Positions 1 to 11,500 of a DNA stretch of 64,000 nt are shown here, piece by piece. The notes under the pieces were generated by a model. It saw nothing but the letters and a program-made list of their open reading frames with translations. It was not told the origin of the DNA and did not search any database. The number at the start of each line of letters is the position of its first letter. Position 1 is the first letter of the stretch. The stretch lies in contig OX459097.1 of NCBI GenBank assembly GCA_949775045.1, positions 7,209,685 through 7,273,684 on the forward strand, given 5' to 3'. The position numbers were made by a program, and so were the translations under genes. This DNA is from Metridium senile (taxonomy: Eukaryota > Cnidaria > Anthozoa > Actiniaria > Metridiidae).

Positions 1-1028
1 GTTCTTCAATGTTATATTTTTAATTAATCCTTTTTTATTTGACAAAAAACTATATGTCGGTACTAGATTAAACGGAAATTCATTTTACCCGACTCGGGAA
101 TAAATCACTCGCAAGACGTGATGCCCGACGTAGCTAATCGGACAAAATCGAACGTTCGATTCAGTAATCGAACTTAATCGAACACTAATCATGTGATTAG
201 GTTCGATTAAATTCGGTAATCAGACAAAATCGAACACTCACAATTTTTTTGGCTAATCGACCTTAATCATACATAATCGAAAGTTATCGAACGTTCGATA
301 GAGTTCGATATAAAATGATTGATCACAAGCTGTTATTGATATTTATGGTAATTCGAGTAATTCGAGTAACTGAGTAATACAGTACAGCTCGAATGTATTG
401 TAGCAAGTACGCTGATACACGCGGTTTTTTAGCGTGTGTTACATTCGCTTTCTTCAGTTGTTCCGAAAACTGCTGGTAGCTTCGTAGCGTGCACATTCGA
501 GTACCTTATTGAGAGTAACTGATGTACACTACTTTTCTTTTGTTATTGGTAAACTGTATTCCTTTATCTGACCCAGAGCAGATTTGCACGCGAAGAAAAT
601 CAAAATGAGTGAATTCATTGGAAGAACGTTACACGAGATAGAGAGGAAGAAAGTTGCGCGGAAAATGTTATGATACAGTTCGATCTGTACTGTACGTATA
701 AGAGCCAGTATCAGGTGTCTGTGCATGTATAAACATTTACATGTACGAAATATCTTTGTTACAGTTTACTTAACCAAAGAAATACAAAAGATTTATTAGT
801 TTTAATACGCTTTAAAATAGTTTAAAACAGTTTAAAACAGTTTGGAAGACAACTCGTAAATTCAGTAAAATGTTCGATTATATATGTTCGGTAATCGAAT
901 TTAATCGAACACTCACAAAAAAATTCCGGTTCGTTTTTGTCTGATTGCCCGTCATAATCGAATTAACTTAATTGTTTGATTGAATTCGATTACGTTCGAT
1001 TAAATTTGATTATCAGTATCCCAGCCCT
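1..1028. repeat. AATCGAAC-rich repeat region flanking an AT-rich core
   Basis: Clusters of AATCGAAC/GTTCGATT words occur at about 110-310 and 880-1015, in both orientations, around an AT-rich core without a convincing ORF. The element abuts the splice donor of the MS4A-like exon at 1031 and so lies in intron 1 of gene I. The inverted clusters suggest the ends of a DNA transposon. No transposase is visible. Confidence 0.5.
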
Positions 1029-1030
1029 AC

Positions 1031-1168
1031 CAGTATTCCAATCCAGATAGGCAACATGAGGAAGCTGTAATCCTGTTGAATGCACGTACGATCAACAATT
1101 CCAAAAGAGATCAGAAGAACTCCATTAGCTATTTGCATAATACACAGTATTGTAAATACATTAGCCAT
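1031..1168 (-). CDS. MS4A/CD20-like gene I, first coding exon (rest beyond left edge)
   Basis: A 138-bp phase-0 exon on the minus strand encodes 46 residues from an ATG at 1168. It begins MANVFTILCIMQIANG and continues through the first membrane segment into the start of the second (SFLMLPIWIGIL). It ends at a GT donor (1030-1029). Length, phase and sequence match the first exons at 16150-16287 and 52966-53103. The remaining exons should lie left of position 1, since the gene runs leftward. The intron begins in a TCGAAC-rich repeat that comes within a few bases of the donor. Seen: exon, start, donor. Inferred: that it belongs to a functional gene; only one exon is visible. Confidence 0.72.
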
Positions 1169-1548
1169 CTTGAATACACGTAAAAATGCACCAAATAGAA
1201 GCTAGCTATCTTCACACAAGTATTCGCTTTGTGCCCTGACTCGTTCTGGCACGAACTGTTAAGTTACTGAATACCCGGAAGTCGGAACGACCCACAATGA
1301 CCCATTAAGAGCCACAACGTCCCAGTACGTGCCATCAAAACATTTTAAATAAAGCAGAATGATGAATTAGAAAGCGCTCGTTGAAAGGTTACAGGAAGTG
1401 GCGAACTGCCTGAAATTCGTCCCAGAGATACGACTATACGTAGTTAATAATTTGTGGCAAGAAGTTGTTTCAAAAAGGTTTATAATTAGCAACTAATTAA
1501 ATTGGCGAAATGTTTTTAATTGTTTTTGAATTTGCTCTACTTCCGGTG

Positions 1549-1816
1549 AAAATCACCACAGGAAGCCCATAAACTATACTTTGAAATTTGATAACTTTTA
1601 TTTCCAAATTGACTTTTTTGAGGATGATATGCAGTCTCCATTACTTTATTTTATTGTATTTCATTTCATTGGGTTGAATTGTGTTTTATTGTGCTCAGCT
1701 GTGCTGCAATGTGTTTGGTTTTATTGTGTTGCATCACGAGTTAATACATTGCATTGCATATTATTGCGCTGCACAATGCACTGCGATTTCTTGTAATATC
1801 CCTAACTACAATGTTA
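1549..1816. repeat. Start of tandem duplication unit II (copy also at 35627 and 42102)
   Basis: The stretch beginning GAAAATCACCACAGGAAGCC is followed by a TTTATTGTATTTCATTTC and GTGTTGCATCACGAGTTA region. It recurs at about 35627-35790 and 42102-42310, in each case downstream of an MS4A-like gene. It is non-coding and marks the repeated locus-size unit. Confidence 0.6.
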
Positions 1817-2083
1817 TTTCAAAAAAGGTTGATGGGGCGAAGGGCGATTGGTGATTGCACGACCAAAACGGACTATGGGTAATACAAATTTCTTCTTATT
1901 CCATTCTGAATTACCCAAACACCGTTCAGCGATGACCTTAGATAGGTGTCTTGAAGGTCTTGCTGAACGGCGGAGGCATTGTTTGGGTAATTTAGAAATG
2001 AATAAGAAGGAATTCGTATTACCCATAGTTCCTTTCAGTCGTGCAATCACCAATCGCTGTTTGCTCCGACAACCTTTTTTGAA
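1817..2083. mobile_element. Foldback MITE, about 267 bp
   Basis: The two halves are imperfect inverted repeats of roughly 110 bp. The left arm contains GATTGGTGATTGCACGAC and the right arm GTCGTGCAATCACCAATC. The ends are AAAAAAGGTTG and CAACCTTTTTT. The overlapping open frames on the two strands here are a by-product of the palindrome. The paralogous units at about 35785 and 42303 lack it. Confidence 0.75.
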
Positions 2084-3839
2084 TTAGGTGTATGTAAATG
2101 TTTGTTCGGTGTCAGTTCATCTCACAGCATAACATTAAAAGCAAAATATATGAAAAGCTCAATTTATTCATGATCAATTAACTAAAGGTTTTAAAAACCA
2201 CACATTGTCGTTATTATTTTACATGAAAATGTCTACCAATTTCAACTTATCACCAAAATTTTTTGACCTATAAAGTGATAGAAAGTGTATAAAATTCACT
2301 CAATATTCCAAATTCTATTTACTTGGCAGATGCCAACTAGAGGAAATGCATGCGGTTGAACCATTAAATACTATTACAATAAGCAAAAAAACAAATGCTA
2401 CTTTTAACAATAACCTATAGTTGCTAGAGTGAGCTCACACCAAACCTAACCTGCCAACATGGTTTGTACACCTTTGGTAAGATATTCAAGGAAGTCATGA
2501 TCATGTGCTAATATAGTATACATAAGAAGTAAATACACTAATTGCAACCATTGTTAACTTGTAGAAGTGTGACCCCCAAAGTTTGATGTCTTATTTGCAA
2601 AAAAGCATCAGGGTATCAGAAATACTGTATGCAATCTTGAAAACAATGTCATTACCATATATGGTATTGTAGGTGAAAAGTCAACCTCGTTCCCAGGGCC
2701 CTCTCTCTTTGCTTTTGGGTGGGGTTCCCGCCTAACCCAAAAGCGAAGGGAGAGGGCCCTGGGAACGAGGTCGATGAAAAGTAACAAAAAATTTGCTTAG
2801 CACGCGAGATTTTTTTAACAGGTGCTTGATCGATCCATCACTGAATTAGAATGCTGGTAAATCAAGTGGTGAATCTTATTCCCTGCTAGCAGTGGCTATA
2901 CGTTTTCCACTGTACTGTGCAGATACATATACGGTGAAGAAGATAGCTCAGAAAAAGATCTAGATATTTTTATGGCAATTAGTACTATTTGGTACAAATT
3001 AATGTTCAGGTTTGATGCAAGAATTGTTAATTCTATAAATTTAACCAAAAACAATTCATGACATGGAATATAGATCTAGATCCTTTAAATCGACATGCCA
3101 AGAAGAGTTGTTTGTTGTAAAAATTGAATAAAGTGGTAATGATTGGAAGAGCCGTAATGGGGAGTGATGGCTGTAAAATAATTTTTTTTAAATATCCGTT
3201 ATTGATCGACAATTAAGATACCAAATTATACTTTTATGCCTTGAATTGTTCTGGTTGAGTAATAGCCACATAAGTCACTGTTAGCAATATAAAACTATTT
3301 GCCGAATGCAAGGTGTATATCGAGTTATGATAACTAAGACAAAGTAGAGCTAATTATTCACCAATATTCATCGAGCATTAGGAGAATGATTGTTTGGGTA
3401 TAAAGTTGTTGATGATGTTCCTTTTTGTTTCGGCCCTCAGGCTGAAACGGTACTAGAATCAGTTTCTTGACCCATAATTTTCCGCCTCTTCTGTCAATCA
3501 TCTTATAGTTCAGCGAATCAGATTCCTCATAAGCAGCATTAGCCAATTACAAAACGAGTATGAACCTTCGGTTTCGTAATAAATCTTCGCACGAGGCTTG
3601 CCTCGTAATCCAAAATTTATTCACGACAGAAATACTCTGTTTTCTAAGTTCATCAAAAATAACAGCCATGAGTGAGACATTCTACACTTTCTACAAAATT
3701 CTAAACTTCTGTAAAATCATCCGTTTTATTTAATTTAATCAACACTATAAAAACAAAAACAAAACACATAGAGGCAGCACTGTACGGCAGCTGTAGAGGG
3801 CCGAAACATCATTGCTTTTAAAGCAATATAGCCTTGTTG
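2084..3839. other. Non-coding stretch between gene I and gene II
   Basis: No convincing gene. About 2100-2230 resembles 35811-35920 and 42970-43060 (shared unit sequence around CTCACAGCATAACATTAAA). About 2600-2830 resembles 9240-9365, apart from the small palindromic insert at 2682-2774. Confidence 0.5.
2682..2774. mobile_element. 93-bp near-perfect palindrome with 8-bp target duplication
   Basis: Arms of about 36 bp (CCTCGTTCCCAGGGCCCTCT and its complement) surround a 12-bp loop. The insert is flanked by TGAAAAGT at 2674-2681 and 2775-2782. A related sequence at 9305-9320 has a single copy of the target (TGAGAAGT) and no insert, so the boundaries are visible directly. Confidence 0.8.
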
Positions 3840-4526
3840 TCTTAGAGTTCCTTAGAGTTGATTAGATCAACTTGTTCATCTGAAAACAAAGACAGAAAGA
3901 GCTGGTATAAACAATACTGGTAGTTAAATGAAGAAAATGGCGAAAATAATTGACAAACAGCAGCAAGCATGCAAGAAGTGTGCACTATTAAAGTAATATA
4001 TAATCATTTTCACTATAATTATAATTGTTAGCATTGTCATGATCATAGCATATCATATCATCATCAAATTTCATCACCATCAACATAATTTCACCAGCAT
4101 CACCATCATTATCATCCCCAATACATACATCATTATCGCCATCACCACCACATTCACCACCACCACTACCATCATTAACATGATCTCTGCCACTGCTATC
4201 ACAGCGAACCCGGCTTTTGGTTGCTTTGCTTAAAAAAATCGCCTTTGCATTATACGCATAGCTTTTTCGGGATTCGTGTGGTGCCTAGGAGATTGGCGCT
4301 ACATATCGTGACCTTTGTTAAACAGTTTAGGTAATAACTCAGTGGAAGAGTCGTTGGCATGTAATCAGATCCGGTAGTAACTAAATTCGAATTAAGTAAT
4401 GCACAAAAGCCGGGTTCCCTGTGCTACTATCACCACCATCATCATCACCTTCGCCCCTACCGTCATTATCACCTTTATTATCTTCATCATTAATATTATT
4501 ATCATTATCAAGAGAATCATCTTCAT
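3840..4526. repeat. 3'-flanking module of gene II, CAT/CAC-rich
   Basis: It begins near GAGTTCCTTAGAGTTGATTA and AACTTGTTCATCTGAAAAC and runs into a trinucleotide-rich (CAT/CAC/ATT) tract. The same module lies downstream of genes III (36140-36740) and IV (45937-46375), so it belongs to the duplicated unit. The His/Ile-rich frames it produces are low-complexity artefacts. Confidence 0.65.
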
Positions 4527-4749
4527 CTGATACAGGCCTGCCCCCGGACCTTAAATCGCGCTAAATTGCCTTAAATCGCACTAAATCGCCTTAAAACGCA
4601 CTAAATCGCATTAAAACGCCTAAAATCACTTAAAAACATTGCGACCCATTTTTATTATATTGATATATATATACTTGATTGCAGTATATGCATACCTTCT
4701 AGTAAGTAAGGCTAATTATCTAAAAAGATGCAAACTAAAAACACTGCAA

Positions 4750-4898
4750 TAAATTATGAGAGTAGGTTTGAGGCCATGTACTACTGTATTTATTTATTTG
4801 GGTCTTGAGCTTTTGTTGGACGCCGACATCATCAGAAGATAGATCCAAATAAATAAATACAGTATAGTACATGGCCTCAAACCTACTCTCATAATACC
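4750..4898. repeat. Inverted repeat nested in the 4-kb element
   Basis: The arms ATGAGAGTAGGTTTGAGGCC and its complement extend through an AAATAAATAAATACAGTA segment around a loop of about 43 bases. This is a stem-loop capable foldback of about 50-bp arms. Confidence 0.7.
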
Positions 4899-6296
4899 TT
4901 CCAAAATGCTACTGAAGGACAACTTAATATTCTGCAATGAATGTTCTTATCCTTTTAAACACACGTAAATATAAAAAAATCATAAAAAGATACACCGAAT
5001 AATAAGTTATTGGTATAATTATATATACATAAACCACAACCTTTCTGAAATTGAGAATATGTAGTATAAAAGTAATTATACATGCGTACCCTCAAGTACA
5101 GAATGATTGTGGTACACATTTATATATATACAGTCAAATATACAAATAAAAATGAGATGCAAAACTCAAAATACTAGTTTATCTGGATGTTAATTAAATT
5201 AGATTTTTGTATAAATATGTGCTCAAATCCTTCTGCAATAGGATGTAATCATACATATATACGGTATATACAATATATAACTATTCCAGAAAGAGTTTGA
5301 CTTATGAATACTGAATAGTACATTCCATGCAAGACCAAAATGCATTGCGCAGTTTATGCCATTATGTCAGTACAGTGTATTAGAGTTATGTTTTGTATAT
5401 TAGCTTCATATGAAATGCAAATCAATCTATATTTGCTACCTTTGAAACCAACAATGTATTTCAGTCTTGGAATGCACAATTCAACATTTTTTGTGAAACT
5501 TCTACATGCAAATATAGATAAAATCACGTCCATTAAAAGTACTTAACAAACTGCAAGAACATATTATTTATTTATAACATTTTAGAATATTTTTTGTTGG
5601 TTATTCTATAACAAATATTTATCATCAATCTAGCGAAATATGAAAGAAAATTGAAAAGAAATTGATTAACATTTTATGTGGTTTTCACCGAACTATCTCG
5701 AAAACTTTACTAGTAAATCTTATTGTACAAATCGAATCAAGTGTCAGAATTCTACTTACGTGAGCAGCATGCAGTCACACATTAATATGGTCAGTCACAC
5801 AGTAAAAGGTCACCATTAAGCCATTGTAAGTTAATATCATTTGTTCAGCTTTACTTGTGCAAATAGGTTGTCTGCGTATTTTACATAAACGAGTGGAAAA
5901 CACATGCAAATATAAAACACTTCAACTATCTTAGCTTGCTGTTCGCCATTTTAAATTGGTTTTGTGAGCCTGCGATAACACCGCACAGGTGTTTCTCCGT
6001 TGGGATGGGGGAGTGGATGGAGGAGTGTCCAATTACTGGTCAATTTCATGAGACTTTCTGTCAAATCTGAACGGTAATATACATCGACTCACTGAGTGAA
6101 CTCTTGATTTGTAATACGAAGCTCAGAAATGGCCAACGAGGCTAATCGGTATCGGCTAATCGATACTTCGTCAAAGCGTTGAAAAAATTGTTTTACTCGA
6201 TCGTCAAAGAAAAAGTTCCCATTGAGGGAGTCATAGCCGATAATATTATGACAGCACAGTAACACATGTCATATAGGTCACATGTCAGGACTTAGC

Positions 6297-7026
6297 CAAT
6301 CTCGTCCCCATTCACCGCTAGCTCTTACTGCGCATGTTCAGGCTCGACGAACTATCTTGGCTCTGGCAAACTCCAAACCGGATGCCCAGAATCTGGGCAT
6401 TTTTGCACTGCGCATGTTTGATTAAAATCCTTCAACCTGATTGGCGTTGCTACGTTGCAATAGGAGGTTAATTAGACTAAAAATAGAATTTCCGTGGGAA
6501 TATTCGTCTTCACAGACGTTATTGATAACAGAATGCAATCAAATTTTAACCTGGAAATTATTTCATGTTTAATCAGAAATGCTATCTGTTCAAATATACA
6601 TTTAATTATATAATATCTTGATCGATCCACTGGTAGAAAATGCTTTCATATAGGCATAAAGGATTAGAAAGGATTTTGATGAGAATATAGCGAGTCAGTG
6701 GCTGCAAGCTGAAGTAAAATCAGTCGTTATTTACGGGTCAAGAATAATAACAGCAGAGCTCACGCGAAGAATTCTGAGAAATCTTGCTATGACAACAGTT
6801 CTTGATGATAAACTTTCCTTACCCCGTATTCAGGTGGTTTGTATTAGCAATTTTCTGATACATTTTCGATTTTGTTGAGAATCGACCGTTATTTTTGAAC
6901 TTCCGGCCAATCGCTGTGTTTTCTCTAAGGACCAATCATGTGGCCGGATTCAGTTGGGTAAGCCAGAGCCAAGATAGCTCGTCGAGAATGCGCAGTAAGA
7001 GCTAGCGGCGAATGGGGACGAGATTG
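6297..7026. mobile_element. 730-bp MITE, TIR CAATCTCG, 9-bp target duplication
   Basis: Long terminal inverted repeats of about 80 bp start CAATCTCGTCCCCATTC and end with the complement. They contain CGCTAGCTCTTACTGCGCAT on the left. Both sides carry the 9-bp duplication GGACTTAGC (6288-6296 and 7027-7035). A 9-bp duplication is typical of Mutator-like elements. No ORF is present. It shares the first 8 bp of its TIR and the duplication length with the element at 16433-17244. Confidence 0.82.
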
Positions 7027-8558
7027 GGACTTAGCGTGAGAGACTGGGACAAATCAAAATGGCGGAATACTCGAACAGTTTTATTTTGAGCTTCTGTCAT
7101 CTCCTGTAAAGGTACTTACAAGAGATCATCTTGTAAATAAGATCAAAACCAGGAAGCAAGAAGGAAAAAAGACTTGCCACCTGCCACAGACATCACCTTC
7201 CAATAGTGGAACGTCCAAGTATGCATCAAGTAAAGAAGTGGTTATTGCTGTAATTATCAGTCAGAAGAAGTATTTGAAGTGAACATAAGAAAAAACACTT
7301 GCTTTTGGATCAAGGTATTTTGCTGTCTATACGATCTGGAGAACGTCAACAAATAGGATGGGTTCCTGAGAAAGATCCGAAAATGCACGCTGAGATTATT
7401 TATACATAAAAGATTAATTTATGTATCAAAAACCAAGTTTTTCTGTAAGGATCATCAATGCGACAGGAAAAACAATTTCAGAAACATTTACACTAACTAA
7501 CATCAAGATAAGATGAGACTTTAAATCTTCATCAGTGGTATGTAGAAATATTAGCTTTAATAATTTCGTTACTGTTCAGTCTCTGGTTTCAGAAACGTTT
7601 GTTTAATCTGGAAAAATATCTACTACAATAAAGATTAGATTCTTATTGTTGGAGGTTAGCAATATTATACAAATTCAAACAAATGTTTCTTAGAAAATAG
7701 CCAACAATCCTTAACGGAAAGCACCCAGAACGTATATAATTATTTAATTTATATGTATATACAGAAAGATGTACAAAGGAAGTGTTGTTTAAAAGTTTTG
7801 ATGATAAAAATATTCAAAATAAAAAAGATATAAAAATAATTGTTTTGCAACTGGTTTCATAGTATTAAACTATGTTAAAATAATTGATAATCATTGTTTA
7901 AAAGTGCTTTAATTGTTACGCTATTTGCACTCTATTCTATTGTTTTAACTAGCATCCTGTTGTACTATTTTGTATTTCATCATGGATAATAAAAACACTG
8001 GGTGTTTTTATTATCCATGATTTCATGGATATGATATCTGCACTCTAAATCAATTATGTAAATGAATCACAGGCATTCCATATATTAATATAAAACTGAC
8101 CTTTATTGAATACAATTTTTGATGTAAAGTTTAAACTGGCCTTTCCTTACTAGAAGTATTATATTTAAATGATATTTTGAACAATGATACCTTTATTTTC
8201 AAATTTCCTTAAATGAACTTAAAATGTTGTTCATTTTTACAAAAAAAATTACTTAAACCACCAGAAAATGCATCTTCTTCACCATATATTTTCTTAAACA
8301 TTCCTAAATCGCTGTAAATAGCTTAAAATTTCCTTATGGCGCCTCTGATTTTCTTATATTTTTTCTTAAATCGCCTTAAATCGCCTAAAACCACACTAAA
8401 ACGCCTTAAAACTTCACTCGAAGTTTGTCCATATTTTCTTAAATCACCTTAAAACGCTTTAAAACGCATTAAATTACGGCGATTTAAGGTCCAGGGGCAG
8501 GCCTTGATACAACCATCAATATATTAAAAGTTACTATATCAATTATAGCTAACAAACC

Positions 8559-11500
8559 TTAACAGACCTCATGGTCTTCAGTTTTAGTCACTGCAGGAGC
8601 ACCACCTCGCTGCTCAGGGATTTGGTAATTGGTAGGCGGGGCAGCATTTTGTGGCTGTAGGACAAAAACCATCAGCGAACACAAAATAAATGTGGGAGAA
8701 GCTATTCTCAAACTCAAGAATATAATTATAATGAACACAAAACAAAGCAAACCACTACAGTGAAGGAGGCCCGGGGAAGGGGGGAAGGGGTTTCTCCCTT
8801 TGTCCAAGTGGTAGGGGTAAAAAATATTTCCTATGCGTACCTTTTAGGGTCCTGTTTGGGTTCTGGCTCAAAAACCAGTTACGTAACATGATTTCATACC
8901 TGTAAGAGTCATTTTTACTCTGTTTTGTTGCTCTGTCGGGGCATCCACTTCGACAAATAGAGTACCTCCCCCCCCCCCCCCCTCGGGGGAGGAGGATTAT
9001 TTGGATATGTGATTTTATAATTATCATAAAATTCGGCAAACTTCTGCTTTGAATTTCTCCAAGAATTATTAATGGTTTGAGCATCAATATCAAGCACTTC
9101 AAAAAGTCTTTCGTCCTCTATCCAAACACTTGACTGCACCTGCAGGTTCTCCTTGATTGGATATCGGAGGAAACACTCTTTCTTGTGCTTGATCTATTAC
9201 TTGATACACATGTTCCAAAACATTTAGATGTAAAATGTGTGACAAATCGTATCAGAAATACCGTATGCAATCTTGAAAATAATGCCATTACCATATATGG
9301 TATTGTAGGTGAGAAGTAAAAAAAGACTTTGATTAACGCGCGAGATTTTTTTCTTTTTTTTAACAGGTTGAGATTGCAACAGAACAATAGGCATATCTTT
9401 GATACAAATATAGTTGACAAATTTTTCAACTGTTCATTCGCATCAGACTACAAAGGAGTGCCCTTATGTCCTTTTATAAAAATACCAAATGTGGTGTGTA
9501 TGTTCAAATTTGATATAAAAATTAGTACAGGAGTTCCAAACACTTATGATTGTTATTTGAAGGTGTTTCTTGAATTCTCTGACACATCACTAACACAGTT
9601 AGTCTCCCTCGCAGCCGTTATTAGTGTTGGGCAAGCTTCCTGTCCCTCCCCACTAACGGCTGCTTAACCATGAGCAACATTCCATTCCCTTTGTCTGGCG
9701 CTAACCAATCATGATCAATCATTGTGATTGCTAAATACCAATCAATCAGCGATTGCTATGACGTCGACTTCCCACAGAATGCAAGATAAACATTTGACAG
9801 TTGTTGCAATGTTTGAGAGTAATGTAGAATTATTATAAACGAAATCCAAAAGAAAGTGATGAAAACTCACGAAAAGTACTACCTCTGCTTAGAAAGTGGG
9901 GAGGGACAGGAAGCCTGACACTAATAAAGGAAGCCTGACACAGTAACCGCTGCGAGGGAGACTATAACACAGTGGGCTCATTCACTGTTGTATTTTAAAA
10001 TAAATAAAAATAAAATAAGTAAAAAAAAAAAAAATTATTGTTTTATGAAAGTACAGGGAGTTGTTACGGAATCTCCCTAGCCAGTGCCTAATATTTAAGT
10101 ATTCAACACACTCGCTACCCCTACATTAAATATTTCAGCACACATCATTTCTCACATGTTGATTTTTGCGGATGGAGAAACACCGGATAACCAGATAAAA
10201 GTGTACTTTGTGGCATGAGAGAAAACAACACATTTTACCTACATTTGATAATTTTCTCGCTTTCTGATTGGTCGAGAGCCGTGGTAAATAGGAGTACATA
10301 CCACGGTTGCTGTATAAAAATAATTTTTAATGTGGTAAAAAACAAATTCACGATAGTTTCACGTGGTATGTCCTCTTATTTACCACGGTTGGCGCCATCT
10401 CATTGTCTAAATTGTTGTGGATCCACGAGACGAAAGAAATTGTAAATAAAACAAACTCTGTTCACTTATCGCCAAAGTCAGTAATCAAGCCCACTAGGTC
10501 ACAGTGTTGAAAGACTAGCGGCCTCAACACTAGACAACCCATGCCACCCATTTGATCTTGTAAATACACATACCTGCTGTGGTTGGTTGCTGGGCATATA
10601 ACCTTGGTTACCAGGGACATTGCTGCCTTGGGTCATGTATTTTGGCTATAATAAATAAAACAGCAAAAATGACAAAATTTAATATACTCTTGGTCTTTTT
10701 AATTATTTGAACATTATAGTCAAATCCACAAAGGAACACAGTTCTTACTATACAAAAGACATGAAAACATTCCTGATATATTATTATTATTTGAACATTA
10801 TAGTCAAATCCACAAAGGAACACAGTTCTTACTATACAAAAGACATAAAAACATTCCTGATATATTATTATTATTTGAACATTATAGTCAAATCCACAAA
10901 GGAACACAGTTCTTACTATACAAAATATATAAAAACATTCCTGATATAATATTATTATTATTTGAACATTATAGTCAAATCCACAAAGGAACACAGTTCT
11001 TACTATACAAAAGACATAAAAACATTCCTGATATATTATTATTATTTGAACATTATAGTCAAATCCACAAAGGAACACAGTTCTTACTATACAAAATATA
11101 TAAAAACATTCCTGATATATTATTATTATTTGAACATTATAGTCAAATCCACAAAGGAACACAGTTCTTACTATACAAAATATATAAAAACATTCCTGAT
11201 ATATTATTATTATTTGAACATTATAGTCAAATCCACAAAGGAACACAGTTCTTACTATACAAAAGACATGAAAACATTCCTGATATATTATTATTATTTG
11301 AACATTATAGTCAAATCCACAAAGGAACACAGTTCTTACTATACAAAATATATAAAAACATTCCTGATATATTATTGGATTCACCACAATTTTACACGAT
11401 AACTTTATTCTGAAAAGTGTAGTTTGAAGATAATGAGGAGGAGAAGGAGACGGAGGATGAGTAAGGGGGGAAAATGATGATGAGGAGTAGTAGCAGTAGG

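Larger units (their letters stand above)
4535..8503. mobile_element. About 4-kb non-autonomous DNA transposon with TIRs
   Basis: The ends are inverted: GGCCTGCCCCCGGACCTTAA on the left and the complement of GGCCTGCCCCTGGACCTTAA on the right. Subterminal clusters of TTAAATCGC/TTAAAACGC follow (4550-4640 and 8350-8490). It is flanked by 8-bp near-identical repeats, CTGATACA (4527-4534) and TTGATACA (8504-8511). The paralogous sites at about 36738 and 46370 read TTTGATACAAACAACC without any insert. No long ORF lies inside. An 8-bp duplication suggests an hAT-type element. Nested inside are a foldback (4750-4898) and a 730-bp MITE (6297-7026). Confidence 0.75.

Noticed and set aside
1814..2087. 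Two overlapping 79-residue frames on opposite strands with similar sequences
   Set aside because: They are mirror products of a foldback element, which explains their similarity.
8755..9139. Minus-strand frames around the poly-C run in intron 5 of gene II
   Set aside because: They are broken by a homopolymer, lie within a spliced intron and have no recognisable domain.
10703..11377. CRISPR-like array
   Set aside because: The tandem units are contiguous 84-bp copies without unique spacers, in a eukaryotic intron.
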